Positions 37,981 to 51,600 of a stretch of DNA of 64,000 nt are shown piece after piece (the stretch's first letter is position 1; each line of letters starts with the position of its first letter). A model generated the notes under the pieces. It was given only the letters and a program-made list of their open reading frames with translations, ran no database searches and was not told where the DNA came from. Source of the stretch: Caprimulgus europaeus. Its lineage: Eukaryota > Chordata > Aves > Caprimulgiformes > Caprimulgidae. The stretch spans positions 31,686,339 to 31,750,338 of the forward strand of contig OU015532.1 in the NCBI GenBank assembly GCA_907165065.1. Reading direction: 5' to 3'. Made by a program: the position numbers and the translations under genes.

Positions 37981-38019
37981 AAAAAAAAAAAAAAAAGAAA
38001 AAAAAAAAAAAAAAAAAAA
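37981..38019. repeat. Poly-A tract, 39 bp with one G
   Basis: Sixteen A, one G, then 22 A, ending in gg. The flank on the left is C/T-rich. No source gene or SINE is recognised upstream, so a retroposed tail is not shown. Confidence 0.9.
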
Positions 38020-39480
38020 GGATGTAATGTCTTCAAATAGTCTATTGCTTTATAATGTGGAACAGTAAAGGCTGTAAAACAGCCTGTCTGTTTTTTTCCC
38101 TTAATGGAATGAAATGACTTTGCCCACTGAGATGCTTATCCCTTCACCCTCACCAAACCACGGCTATTTTATTGTTTAACATTGCAGATTCAGCTCTGGA
38201 CATATGAATATCACTCTCAGTAAAGAAAATTAGCAATTTGGGGCAATACAGTATTACATTTGGTCAGTGAAACAGACAGAATATATATTTTAGGCACTGC
38301 TTGTTTATAACCTAATTTTCTCTCATAGCTTTACAGAGGTGACCTTGTTTTAATACCTTCAGCAACTGATGTTATAAAAGTGAAATTCTTTTCAAATCTC
38401 CTCTGTTAATGTGTTCTTGCTCTGAAACAAATGTAAGATAACATTAACATTCTTCCCACAAAATACCTGCTAATTTGCTTGCAGTGAAGATAGAAAGCTT
38501 TTCATTACATATCACAAACTTCATTTATGTGGAATGAGTCACCAGGCTTTCTGAAAAGCCAAATGAGTACCTAATCTCTAATGCTGCCTTCAGCTATAAC
38601 ATCAATCCTCCCTGGTTGTACTCATCTTTTATCAGCTATTCAGTTTTTAAAATTTTCCATTCTGCTACAAAATTGTGTTATTCATCTGTCAAAACAAGCT
38701 TTGATTTATGTTTTTTTTAATACCAAATCATCAGAGAAAAAGCCCACAGAAGTATACTATTTTGTTATTAGAGAGACAATCAATTCAGTGTAACATAAAA
38801 TTATTAGTTCTGTTTTACACAATTGTTGACATTATTAACTTAATAAAAGTTGTACTGCTGATAATAAACTCTGTGTGATACTCATCAAATGTATTATTTT
38901 CTTATTTTTTCTCTTCTGCAGAGATCATACTGGAAGATGTATATGCTGTGCACATACATGGTAAAAGATATACACAAAATATGTGATCTATTAGCTCTAA
39001 TTTAGCTTGTACATTAATAGAAGCTACCACATTTAAGTTTCTGTACAACTGAAAAAAGGTGCATGAGGCCATGCAAATGGAAACCCTAAAACCTATGAGA
39101 TATCAACAATATTTTGACAAATACTGGGTGAACAAAGCAATTTGCAGTAACTTGAAATTACTCATGTACTTTGATCCAAGCTCACTGAATAGTTTCAACT
39201 GAAAAATAGCCACCTGGAAGGGAGAAACACAAAGCTCACTTCTGAAAACAAGAGCTACTTCATCTTTCATGCCACAAGCTCAAGGCCAGGAGGCTCATCC
39301 AAGATGTACAAAACTCAGATTCTGTTCTTCTGCTTCCTAAAAGGACTTTACCTCATTTTGTCAACTTTTCCAGTTAGTGACATATTGGTTAATAGTTTAG
39401 AAAATAAATTAAATGAAACAGAAAGGAACTGGAACTCACATGTTCAAAACTTGCAACTATCCTGTATATAAGAATATAAA

Positions 39481-39550
39481 ATCACAGAATTACAGAATCA
39501 CAAAATGGTTGAGGTTGGAAGGGACCTCTCAAGATTATCCAGTCCAACCC
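39481..39550 (-). mobile_element. CR1 LINE 3' tip, about 70 bp
   Basis: The octamer-derived atcacagaattacagaatca is followed by aaaatggttgaggttggaag and the tccagtccaaccc phrase. It is 5'-truncated almost at once. Confidence 0.93.
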
Positions 39551-41148
39551 AAAATCTGTGGTTATTTTTAGATTACTAAAGTGTTTAAGTTTTTGTATAG
39601 ATTCTCTGTGAATGTTTTACTCCCTAATGCATTAGAGAAAGGTGATGGAAAGTTCCTACAAAGGAGATGATTTCCCTCAGTAAGAAAGGTGTCTCCCAAA
39701 TCCAGTTCCCTACTGGCCTACCCAGAGAAAGGACCATCATCTTCCACCTGATTCATATGGGCCTTCTGAAAGAGTAAACCCTTAGAAGATAGAAGATTTA
39801 CAAATCACTTAGTGGCTTCACTTGCATCTGTTAATTACTTAGTTGTAAAACTTAACAAGATCTTTAGGTAGTAAAAGATTTAGAAATCACCCAGTTGTTA
39901 CATTACATCATTCCTCTTGGGTTGCTAAAAACCTTGAAGTGGATGTTTATCACTTAGTTGTTTACCATGTATCTGCTTGCTTAGATCATTCAGTTGTGCA
40001 AGCTCACAACTGTTCCCCTCCCGTCCCCATCCCCCCCGCCTCCCTCCCCCTCCCTGAGATTTTGATAACCTTAGGACCTTTTACAAAAGTTCTAGCATAA
40101 AACTATCAGAAGTGCTTAAGCCTGAGGAAGGACATATAGATAAAGATTAATGACTAACTATTCTTCAAGGAATACTGTCCCAAGCATGTAAAAGAGAAAC
40201 TACTGTGCAGAATCAAAGAGGAGTTCAGTCAGTGGACACAGTGATGAAGACCACTGACTCATTTTACTGCACAAGCATGAAGGACTTTTACATATGCTAA
40301 ATAGTTAAGGGAAATGTTTTGAATATGTAGAAAATTTCTAGGAAGTTCAATGAATATGCATTTATTAGGTCCATATAAGGTGTGCTGAAACAAAGACAGA
40401 CTCACACACCTTGAGGGAGCGATCTCCCAGTATGTCCAGCACTGCAGTAAAGAATACCTGCTTTCTAAAACTCCAAAATGAGTCTTAGACAGTTTCTTCC
40501 GACAGGCTTTCTCGGTATCACTTCCTTTTTTAATTTCAGCTAGCTTAAAAAAAGGAAAGTGTGTTACATCGATCACACATTTATTTCAGTAAAAATAAAC
40601 AACATAAATATAACAATAAAATGCTTGTCTCTGTTAGACATAAACTACTACAATATTTTTTCACCTCTTTTTCATATAAAAAAGATAGTACAGCTCTGGG
40701 GCCTGCTGTTCTAGAAGAGCAAAAAGAAAAAGAATCAGTATGTTACTGAAGAATTGAGAGAAAAATGTATTGAGATAAATAAAGATCATATATAACCACA
40801 AAGAAAGCACTGAGAGAAAAAATTTTGAAAGAAATAACAGTCTTCAAAGTCGGGAGCCCTTTGTTTATATGCTTGTTTCTATAATGTCATATATGCAATG
40901 TGTATGACATTCATTTTATCACTAGCAATGAGTTTAATGAGTTATTAGGATCTATAGTCATATGACTCTCCTGTAGCTTCTTGTAAGAAGGAACAGAGAC
41001 ATATTTGCTAAAAAAACAAGTGTCAGAAAGGGTAGGTTACCTCCTTTTAGTTAAGCCTTTTCTAGCACGTGGAGACCACCGAGGGCATAGCTAGCACAAA
41101 CTTGGATTTTAGACTACCTTTTTAGATAGTTTAGCTTCCTTCATGTCA
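39551..41148. other. Unique DNA with a C-rich tract
   Basis: No exon or named element is recognised apart from the C-rich block at 40014-40055. Confidence 0.5.
40014..40055 (-). other. G-quadruplex-forming tract (G-rich on the minus strand)
   Basis: A 42-bp C-rich island on + with seven C runs of three to seven bases separated by one to four bases. On the minus strand this meets and exceeds the G3+N1-7 rule (four runs) for an intramolecular G-quadruplex. It stands alone in AT-rich DNA and is not part of a CpG island. Confidence 0.85.
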
Positions 41149-41800
41149 TGCACAGGGTGAGGAGACAAGTATTGGGAAGGAGCAGACTGAGAAGGTGTGT
41201 CCAGGTAGTGAGCAACACAAGTTACAGGCATCCTTGGGTTGTTTATTTACACCAGCCCCAGGTCTTAAGGGTGGGTGGACGATTAGAGCCTATCTGGCAC
41301 TCTTCTCAATGCTCCTGTCAAAGGCAAAGAAGGTACCTACCTAAGGCGACAAAGCAGCAGCAGTAAGATAGTCATGATCCTGCTGCCTGTTTTGGCCATG
41401 TTTGAGTTTGTTGCTAACAGATGTGGGAATTTGAAGAGGTCACCAGCCCAAATCCACTCTGCTCTAGAGTACCCCTGCTGCTGTGTTCCAGCTACGCCCT
41501 CATGCTCTCTCTCTTGGGACAGGACAACAGATCCCTCAGCCTGGCCCCAGACCTTTACTCTTTTTAAGGATCCTTGTCATATCCAGTTGCCTAGTCTGCA
41601 TAGAAACAAGCACTTTTCACGAAGTACATTTTTGGCAAATCACAGATACTTGACTTTTGTAAGTCCTCAACTGTCTCTTCATACATCACAAAAGAGATGG
41701 GAGTCTGCTGGAATATGTGCAATGATGTCGATTAGTCAAGCCATTATAACAAGACTGGGACTTGTAATTTCCTCATCTGTCTGGCACCCAGAATGACTAA
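41149..41800 (-). mobile_element. Possible LTR of an endogenous retrovirus (third type)
   Basis: A GC-richer block in AT-rich DNA. Read on the minus strand it shows a TATA-like cttaaaaagag (about 41560-41570), then a GC-rich stretch, then gtgtaaataaacaaccc (about 41236-41252) as a polyadenylation signal, then about 90 bp of U5-like sequence ending near cctgtgca at 41149. That order and spacing suit a retroviral LTR. The borders and target duplication could not be settled. No retroviral genes adjoin, so it would be an old solo LTR. Confidence 0.45.
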
Positions 41801-42238
41801 TGTAACCTTAATGCCTATTACTTCTGTAAACCCTGACTTAAACTACAAATTAGTTGTATGATTTGTTTACTGTGCAAAAGATTCAGCAATTCTGTAGTTT
41901 CCTTCATGGTGGTTAACAATGTGCTGAGAATTTATATAAGCTCTACAACTAACTAAACCATTAGGCTAACCAAATCATTACACTGTCCAAAACATTATTA
42001 TTTTTTGTATAATAAAATTGAGTAATGCTTAGTCCTCAGCACACAGAATATTTTTAGTAAGAAACTTTCTATCTTTTACTAAGAATCTGATCTGAGTAAG
42101 CAGAGTTTGATGATACTAATAATATTAAAAATTAAGAAATGACTGGTACATAATATTTAATCAAGATTTCAGATTATATATTCTGTTACTGAAGTAATAA
42201 GAAAGAGATTAACTATTATTTTGCATTTGTATTCTCTT
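41801..42238. other. Unique AT-rich noncoding DNA
   Basis: No element or exon is seen. Confidence 0.5.
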
Positions 42239-42315
42239 TCACAGAATCACAGAATGCTATGGATTGGAAGGGACCTCAAAAGATCATCTAGTCCAATCCC
42301 CCTGTCGGAGCAGGA
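42239..42315 (-). mobile_element. CR1 LINE 3' tip, about 75 bp
   Basis: tcacagaatcacagaatgct, then ggattggaagggacctcaaa and the tctagtccaatccccctg phrase. It is the same subfamily type as the copy at 25.8 kb, truncated after about 75 bp. Confidence 0.94.
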
Positions 42316-44499
42316 GAAGAAAGACAAGATTTTTCTCATAAAAATTCACAAAAAAAAGCATGTTCAGGTAAATCTGAAGTATTTTCAACTTCATTTTTCA
42401 TTACTTTAATTGTTGGAGTAAGAAGAAAAAAAACAACCAAACAAACAAAAAGACTCTGTTTAAAAATTCAACATTTCAGTTTTTAATTTCCAAATTATTT
42501 ATTAAGAAAGTATCTAGGACAAAAAGGAATAAAATGCTGAAAGAAAAAAATATTTTTTTTCCTCGTCAGAAAAAAATGTTTAGAGTAGACTTAAACTGAA
42601 AAAATAAGCAAGCATAAAGATGTCCATAAACATGTATCTATGAATATATAAATATATAAATATATACATATATACGCAGATTTAATTCATGATCAGAGCA
42701 TATATGTTCCACAGCCCAGAAGGTTTGAGAAATTTCACTTACCATTTTCATATATGCTCTTTCTATTGCTACATGTAATATAAAATCTGTAGTTATAGGT
42801 CTAAATCTTGATGTATCACACTAGATTGGATCCTTTGACGTATCACGTTAAACTGAATCCTTAGGGGTCACTGTTATTCTAGATGAACCCACATATTAAC
42901 AGAATTACTGGGCAGTAAAAATATGACCTTTAGAAGTGGAATGTACAAAAATGATTTCTAGATAGTTGGGCACAGTGGTAGTTCTACTCACAGTGCATGC
43001 TGGTTGCAAATTACTTGATTATTCTTCAGATTTAGATAAGGATTTATATTTTTATAGGTAACTAAGGAATTAAATTTCAGAGGAAATCACTACCTTTGGA
43101 AAAAATCGGATTTCATTAGAGGAAATTCTCATTATCCATGTACCTATGCTTAAATTTTAAAGATGAGATAGCAAAACCTGGTGTTCACAATTCAAAACAC
43201 TAAAGATTTTCTTAGTCTAATAAGATATTCCTTTCTAGATTATGTTCAAATATGAACAAAATAAAATATTTTACCTTCATCTTTTTTTTTTTTTTTTTTT
43301 TTCCTTTTTTTAAGGACATCTTGTTCTTGATGTTCTCATTCCGGTTTAACCTGGGTCATCCTGCACTTCATACAATATTTCCTTCTTTCTATAGTGATAA
43401 ATTACATACCTGGCATCTCTGGTCATCCTCATCTCAGTACCTAGCTACTTCTGCCTTGTCAAGAGGTTCATAAATTAGTTACATTTGGTAACATCTTACT
43501 CTAGCTAATGCCTCAGACAGCCTTTTTTCCAAGCACTAAGCATTGGCAAAAGCTCCAGTAAGGCTCAGGAACAACATACATAAGAAATAGAGTAATAGTT
43601 AAAAACACATATCATCAGTTTTGTTGACCTTTGGCACAGAAAAGCGGTATTCATGATATAATGCTTATGAGATGTTGCACGCTGCATAAGCTTTTCCCCA
43701 TGAAGAGTATCAATTTTAATTAAAATTAAAACTCAACTATTTCACGTCTCCATCCTCAAGATTTTATGTGTAAATCTAGACTATTTTGATTCTGAAATGC
43801 ACTCAGAAGTGAGTAGTTCACAAATTCAATTGCTCCTTTTTAGGTCCTTATCATCATCCTAAAATTTCAGAGAAGGCCAGCACACTTGCTGAGTATTTTG
43901 CCCAGCTATATATCATTAAATTCACAGAATAGTGCTTGATTGGTCACTGATGGATTTAGTAGAGAGTAGAGAAATACCATGGAACCAGAGTGGTTTATTG
44001 CAAATCACATCTTTCTTATTTCCTATTTTAGATGAGCTTCTTATCCTCTTCAGGAGAATGGTTTATGGCTGTATTACCAAAGTCTATGACATTAAGTAAT
44101 TTTGCAGTATTTTTTGAATTTTGAAATATACTGTTTTACCATTCATTGGGAGTGTTTGCTGATGAACTTGCAGCAATTTAATGAGATCAAGACAAACTCC
44201 CAAGTGTGTATATGTAGAAGTAGAGGGATGGGGAATGCAAGCTGTGTATGCTTCACAGACTAATGACATATGTTAAATGAACACTTGCTAAAAGTGACAC
44301 AAGATTCAAAGAGTGAATGGCTGAAGTTTAACTTCCTTAGCTTTTAAAGGAATGCAGATAGTTCCTCTTATTTCTTATTGGTAATAGCCTGTAAGAACAC
44401 CTTGAGTAAGAAAATGCTTCTTCAAGGGGATTAGCATTTAAAGAGTCTTTATTGACAATCTGAAGCTTACGAAGAAGTGCAAGTGGTATATCACCCTTT
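42316..44499. other. Unique AT-rich noncoding DNA
   Basis: Simple A/C-rich (42427-42452) and poly-T (43282-43311) tracts only. No exon or transposon is recognised. Confidence 0.5.
43282..43311. repeat. Poly-T tract, about 30 bp with a CC break
   Basis: Twenty-one T, cc, seven T. Seen from the minus strand it is a poly-A, but no retroposed body is recognised beside it. Confidence 0.88.
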
Positions 44500-45620
44500 A
44501 AAAGTCTGGCTGCTGGTTGCTATTTTTAAACCAATGTTTTGATAATCAAGAAGATAAAGTGTGTTTTGCTTTAAAGACCGTAGTCTTTCTATTGTGTCAG
44601 TCAACTGCATTAAGATCATTTTGTTTTCAATTATCATCTTTCATTGAGCACCATTATCACCCATCAGCCCCTGAACAAATATCACATTGTCCATCTTCCA
44701 AGATGAGTACTGTAATTACTCAATAACTGCAATATTGATTCTGGAGAACTGAGTCTTACTGGCTGGCATACCAAGTTGCTTACTAACTCAGAATTGCGAC
44801 AGTCAGAGTCGTTTTTAATGTAGTTCCAAGCAAGAAGTCATTCAAGTTAGATTTACAGTTTTCTCTCCTTATTTGATGCCTAGAGTTGCTAAGATTGTAT
44901 TCTTTAATCAGATTTTAAATCACATTTGAACTGAAGCCTCCAGCTTTGTAAAGCTTTGCCAGAGGCCTGCAGAGCTTAACGTAAGCAAAGGCATATCAGA
45001 GGCACAGTGCACAGCTCCTTTTAAAAACACATCTGCAACATATTACCAAGATGTCATATTGCGAAACATCAAATCCATGAAGAGGAATCCTGGAGTAAAA
45101 CATCACACAGCTGTGGTCAGTACATAGGCAATGCTTTCAAATTCTCCTTTACAAAGCTGTTTTCTCACTCTTGCCTCACACAACTTTTTCCTCTTTGCAA
45201 TGCTTCCAATGACAAGCTAACAACACAAACCACATCATTAAAATGGAAATAAATTTATTCATACTTTCATGTGTTAGGACATGGAATCCATTTTTGAAAA
45301 GTCTCATTGAGTTTATACAGCTTTGCCAAATATTCTCAAGTAAATTAAATGGTCACCACCAAAGTATGTTTATGAATCTGGCACTGACAATTTGCTGCAA
45401 CTAGGAAACTGGAATGCACCCCAGATACAGACTTGGAGACTGCAATTGATTTCAGCAAATCTATGACAGAGGGTGTTTAATACCTTTGCCATGCTATTTA
45501 GAAGCTGCTTTTACTGGATGGATGCTAATAATAACACAAAACAAGATTTATATGCAGAAACAACACATGAGATAAGAGCCACACAGTGGTACCTACCTGA
45601 AATGGTGCCTTTTAAAAAAC
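44500..45620. promoter_or_regulatory. Candidate conserved noncoding region
   Basis: About 1.1 kb with no simple repeats or transposons and even base composition. It contains short TAAT, ATTTG and ATCAAT motifs spread throughout (for example ttcaattatcatctttcatt near 44625 and actgtaattactcaataac near 44709). The texture suggests constraint, but this is a judgement by eye only. Confidence 0.2.
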
Positions 45621-48600
45621 ACTATTGACTGCTGTTATATAATGTGTGTGTATGAGGAGGTAAAAAAATTCCGTTCTGTTTTGTAGGAAAGTTTTAACAA
45701 GCATTAATCTTCTGATCACACTGTCAAATGTCAGGTTGGTTCTGTTCCAGATTCTGCACGGTTTCTCTTTTTTCTCCCTCTTCCTAGCTCCCCCACAAAC
45801 TGCTCCCCCTCACAAGTTGTTGTTTGCAATCAGTATGCATTCAGAACAGCTGACTCTCAGAACTATTTGGTCTGTACCTTGCTGCCATTATTTTTTTTTT
45901 AAAGGCAATGTGTTTAGTATGATTACAGCAGCTTTGAATCTAGAGGGCAGGAATGCACAATGGCAAATGCACACTGAAATGAACAAGTCAGTATTACAAG
46001 CTCAGTCATAGTTTTTGTGCAGTACAGTTATTTTCTATCAAAAAGAACAAATTCTATATCACTGTGCCAGTACAAAACTGATGCAGCACTGACAAGATCA
46101 ACCTTGAGACTCTCTCCTGCTTTGGAGGATTTTGCATTTGAGAACCATCACAGAAGCCCCATAACTATGTTGCCTACCAGAAGTATGTTGTAGTGCCACT
46201 ATAACCTGTTGAGAGATGGGCATCATTTTGGCCACAGCTATATACTTAAATAATGATACTCGAGACATCTTTCTGAGTGGCTATAGCTTACTGAAACCTA
46301 GTAGGGCTAGAGATATTTTATTTTGTATTTTTCTTCCCAGCTTTAATTACATAATATCTACCAACAAGGAACTAGATTTGCACTTGTACTCTCCCCCTCA
46401 CTCAACTTGTTTGGATTCCACTGATGTATGTCAAAGGTTTCTATGGCCTTGTGTACTCTGTGTGCTCTGCAGATTTTACTAAATATCTAGGTTATGAACA
46501 AGTGTATGAAATAGCTTCAGGCCTAATACAGAGTCTTGAAAAATTTTAGTATTCTCTGATATTTATGATTTTTTTTCATTTTTCCATCTATATTTTTTGA
46601 AACGCTTTTAGCTCTTCTTAAACTGAGAAGATGGACTCCATTAGTTTTGTAGAGTAGACAAAAAGTTTAAAATAGTGACACAGAGTTACAGATAAAATTA
46701 CTTAAAGCCTCGTTCCATAAAAGTTAAAAGTTTTTACACATCTCTAATAATATTTTTATTTTTTAAAGATAATGTAAATATATGCTATCCTTAAGGGCAT
46801 TTTGTAGAAACAAAGATCTTACAAGTAGTTAATAGTCACGTCCCCAGTGTTTCCAATTGCATCTTGGAAATTACTCAACATTTTCTAATGCTGCTTTTAT
46901 CATGTCACGCTCAGTTACAGTTAGAAATAAGTTAACTTCTGTGGTTAGAAAAAAGTTACCTCCATAAAACATCAGATTCAACTTAAGCTCTGGAGGGCAC
47001 TGAAATAGATCATAGAAAGTTCTAAGCAGTAGCATCAATAGTGGGAAAATAATTTATAATAGCTGAAAATAGAGGACAAAAGCTGAATTTCCTCTTCATT
47101 TTAAAAGGAGAGATTTCCATATGGGACAGTTGTCTTCATAGGACAGCTACCACTATGGAATCTCTATGCTGCAGGAAACTAACACAAACAGGCTGACATT
47201 AGTAATTTACTTTGCATTCTGATGACCAGTTTAGAAGGACTAAAGAAAGGCATATAAAAAACAAAGCAAGAGCAGATCAAGTTATGTATCAGCTCTTTAC
47301 GTAGTTTAGGCCCAGAAAGTTCCACAGTGGAAAAGAGAAGAGGTGGCAGAGATCACGCCTGGAATACAGATTTGGACCAGCCTGAGCCTGGACCTGTTTT
47401 GATTTGTTTGCTGCACAATGGCAGTATGAAACTTCTCCATTTCAGAATACTCCAGCTCAGAATATTGCTCTCTTCTAGAAAAGTCAGAGCTCTCTCCTCT
47501 GTCAGTGTGAAGTCAGTGGTGAGTTCTAGCTGAAGAGCAGGACAGAAAGTTATTACCTACTACCTCCTAGCATTAATTGCTACTTCCCAGCTAAGCCTGA
47601 TCTGAACCAATCTTCCTTTCCAGCTGTGATCGAAAGCAGCAGCTATCAGCCCCATCTCCCAGCTGAGACCAGTATCCATGTGGCCACCTGGAGACAAAGA
47701 GAGGAAGTCTAATCTCAGGTTTTGTCTTACTCTTACCTAAGAAGATGTAATTAAGGGTACTTTTAACAAAGCAGAGTGGAGGTTCACCGTGTGAGTTCTC
47801 TCTTCAGTGCTTAGCTTGCAATAGCTAACAGTCTAGAGCTTTTCCCTCCCTTAAAACCAAAGGGAAAGCCTGAGGCTTTTTTCACTTTTAAACAGGAAGA
47901 GATACTGTTAGTTTCTGCTTTCTAGTGAGGGCAACAGCATGATTTCTGTGCTCTGCTCCACCAGTGTTTGAAGCATAGCTGGGTTTAACAGTATTAAAAT
48001 GCTCAGCTATGAACTGGCTTCTAATCTTGTATGTATGAGTTCCTCCCATATTCTGCCCCAAACAGTAGATAAAAAAAAGTTATCTGAGTTCAAGAACTAA
48101 TCTGAACAATGACAACCAGTAGTGTTGCAAAAAGCAAGTCTAGTGCTTGCTTTTATACTGATGAGATGCGTGCCTAAGTATACTCTAATTTGGATGAAGG
48201 AGCAGTAGACTCACATGACCCACTCCCAAGGCCCTGTGTACAGGGCAGAGTATGTGCCTATGTATGTAAGCAGAGAAATAAACTCAGCATTATTTAAGAT
48301 CAAGTCTATTAAACTCTTTGCTGTTTCTTCACTTCAATTATTTTTTACTTCTTGGTTTCTTTTCCATACATTCATTGCATAGTAAGGCATTGTCTGATGG
48401 TGTGCAACTTTTCAGAAGGTTAAAATACTGCCAATTTGAGAGTAAATTACTGAATTTGGGTATCATCAACAAATCAATAAGATGTTTTGCTCCAGCTGAA
48501 TTTCTGCTTGACCTCTGAAGGCAGTCTAGCTCCTAGCAGCAGCTGAGCTTTTCTTTCCAGTAAAAACTAAACAAGATGGTCATTAATGAAAAGTGATGAT

Positions 48601-51600
48601 CATAAATTTTGCAGGAGCCAATGGAGTCTGAATGCCAAGAGCCTGAACTGAATAAATCCTGAAACATATTGGTAGCCACCAGTTAGATGTGAATCTGCAG
48701 GTTCACAGGTTCCACTGAGTGTAAAACTCATCAAGATGAAGATGTCCTCATCTCTCACAAGTGAATCATCTCTGGAGTTCAGGAGAAGCTTCAAAACTAG
48801 CAAGAGCTGAAATCTCCTTCCTGACACAGACAATGCCTTCCAGCTCCCATTGTGTTTTAGCTCAGCAGGAGCTGGGAAGAAAGCAGAATACCTCCAGTCA
48901 GCCTGAGAGTGAATGACTTGCAGCTCCTGGTGAGCTGAAAACTTTATAAACATTATTTTTTTACCCTACCATTTAGGTAATGTTAAAATTCTGTGGTGTG
49001 CTGATAGCTTAGGCAAACTCCTGCTGAAATCAAAATAAGTCTTTTGAGCTGCATCAAAAGTCAATGTCATATATCTGGGCTAAATCAGCTTGTGCTTTAA
49101 AACACTTCTAGCAGATAATGCTTTTATTTTTTTCTTTATTTTTCATCTAAGGCTAGCACTTTATAGGAGAAAGTGAAAAGACTGGAAGTTATGAACCTCA
49201 AAAATGCCTTCAACTGCTGGGTAAAGATTTCATACAAAAAGAGTTTCGTTTCGAGTGTTCCATCTGATGTTCACAAATAAACTTAGAGTTGAAGGACTGT
49301 TTTCCATTCAATACAGTTTAAATCAAGACTAAGAGCATCACTTAGGCTACTGCGAGATGAGAGTAAGACAATGAACCATTCAATACATAGTAAGAGAGAG
49401 AACTAATCTGGTGCCATATAAAATGATTTTATTTTTTTTCAATCTTTCTAGCAATCTATATTTTAACTCTACCTTTTACTCTTTATCATATGATTTAATT
49501 GCTTTTCTGGAAATGTTTTCAAGGGTATATTTTTGTTTGTTTGTTTTAATTTCTGCTTTCATTAACTGGCTGTGAATGTTGGTTTTGGCTTGCTGCCTCT
49601 TTCCTGCCTTGGAGAGTATTTCTCGGTGGCTAACAGTAGGTGCTGAGTCCTGAAGTGTCGATTCAGAGCAACGGAGACAGGTGGGCCATCAGCAGGAGTA
49701 GTAAAGTGATATGCCACCATAAATAAAAAACTGTGACAGCCCACAGAAACAATCTATTTTTCCTTTCAAACTTCTGGCATCACAACTCCTAAACTCTAAA
49801 AGCCAGATTTGCATAGGAAATAAAACAACACAGTTTAGAATAAGTTTCTTTTTTGGGGAATTTTTCTTCTGTTGTGATATGTAGGTATGTACATAGGAAT
49901 GGTTTAAAAACAAGAGAATATGGCAAGTCTCGACACATGGATATTCAAACGGCTGCATTTGGAGAACAGCTTTTCTCCTCCTCCCTTCTTCTCCCCACTT
50001 GGAGAAAACTTCACATGAGGTAATGTTTCTCCTTGAGTAAACAGACAGAGATTTAATATATATTAGATGATACCCAAGATAGGAAGAACAAACAAACACG
50101 ATATTGTTTGTACTAGTAGCAGCAGTAGTAGTAGTATTAATACTATGCTATTACTTGGTTTTGTCAGTTTTGAAGTCTGGAATTGTTCTAAATGAGCCTT
50201 TTCTTTTTCCTCCCCCTTTGTCTTAATACTCACAGAAAAATGCATACATTACTTTAATTATGACCAATGCTACAGGAGAAAAAAAAACCAAAAACATCTC
50301 CAACCTACTAGAGAAGAGTTTTGTTTCCTTTTTTCTTTAATATAATAATTAAAGACATCTTTAATACAGCTTATATTTTTGAGAATATCATACTGACTGC
50401 ACATTTTAAATCTTAGAACATGCATATGCTTGGGAACATATGATTTTAAATAATGAATGGAATTTCTTGTCTCTCAAAATGTTAATAAACTATTGGAATG
50501 CTGGTGAGAGGAAGATGGAGGGGTCACAACGAGTTTTGTTACTAAAACCAGGAAGAGATTCTTGTTTCACCCTCAAAAATACACTCCTTTAGTTACAAGT
50601 ATTTTGATTCACTTGCTAAGGGAATAGAATAACAGCTTTTGCTGTTCTCTGAGAGCCACTCTTCTATGTTCAATGTGCCCAATTGAAAAGAAAATCACTT
50701 GTAGTTCACATTTTTATAGAGCTCTTAATGTCCTAGTCTTGGCTGGGATATCTAAATAATTACAAGGTACCCATAAATAAAGCAATAACAAACAGGTAGC
50801 TCTGTAGCATCATCTGAACAGGCAGCACCATTCACAGGTGAAAAACAGAAGCAATCAGAAAACTTAAGTCACACATGTGAAAAACTAGAGGTGAGGTACT
50901 TGCATTTTATCAGCTTTGTTGCCTTGAGCTTCTTACAGTCTTTTCCATTTCTTAGAAATACTGGAAAGAATGACTACACTGACTTTTTTCACTGAAAGAA
51001 ATGTGAAGCTCTCTCTGAAAAAGACTGTACTGTCAAGTGAAATTAAGAGCAAGAGATGTCTCAGTAGTTTTATTTCGTAAACACAATATGAAAAACTTCA
51101 TCAAAAGGAGTAGTAAAATGTGACACTAAAAATCTATAGCTATTTTTCTTCATTCCTTTGAATATTTATGACAGCTTGCATCTGAAGATCTTTGTCAGTC
51201 ATGACACTGTCTTCTGAAATAGTAAATCAGGAAGTACTTCTTCCATATCTTATCTATTTGAATCTATTTATCACCTGAAGTCAAAATTCACTGCTAGAAT
51301 GCAACAATAATTCTAACAATGGACCATTATATAGCAAGGCAGTTTCATTACTTAGCAGGACCCAAAGTAAGAAAAGGATCATTTATATCAGTGAAACCTT
51401 CCTTGTAAATTCAAAATAACTCATATTTTAAAAGCGTGTATTCAGCTGTAGGATATTAGAATTCTTTAAATTCAGATCAAATAGAACACTCAGGAAAGCC
51501 TGATTCCCCAGTTTAAATATTTTAAATGTTTTAAGAAAGGTAAAAGCTAATTATTATGCCATGTACCCAAACCTTGGGATACATACATCCAGGAGCTTAA

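Larger units (their letters stand above)
30606..39480. other. Long unique AT-rich noncoding stretch
   Basis: Nearly 9 kb without a recognised transposon. It contains only simple repeats (32308-32405, 36228-36251, 37558-37573, 37981-38019). A splice-acceptor-like site at about 31272 with open frames to 31509 was considered as an exon and not accepted. Overlapping open frames of 92 and 99 codons on opposite strands at 33.7-34.0 kb have no recognisable family. Confidence 0.5.

Noticed and set aside
37981-38019. Poly-A tail of a processed pseudogene or SINE
   Set aside because: No recognisable gene or SINE body and no target duplication was found beside it.
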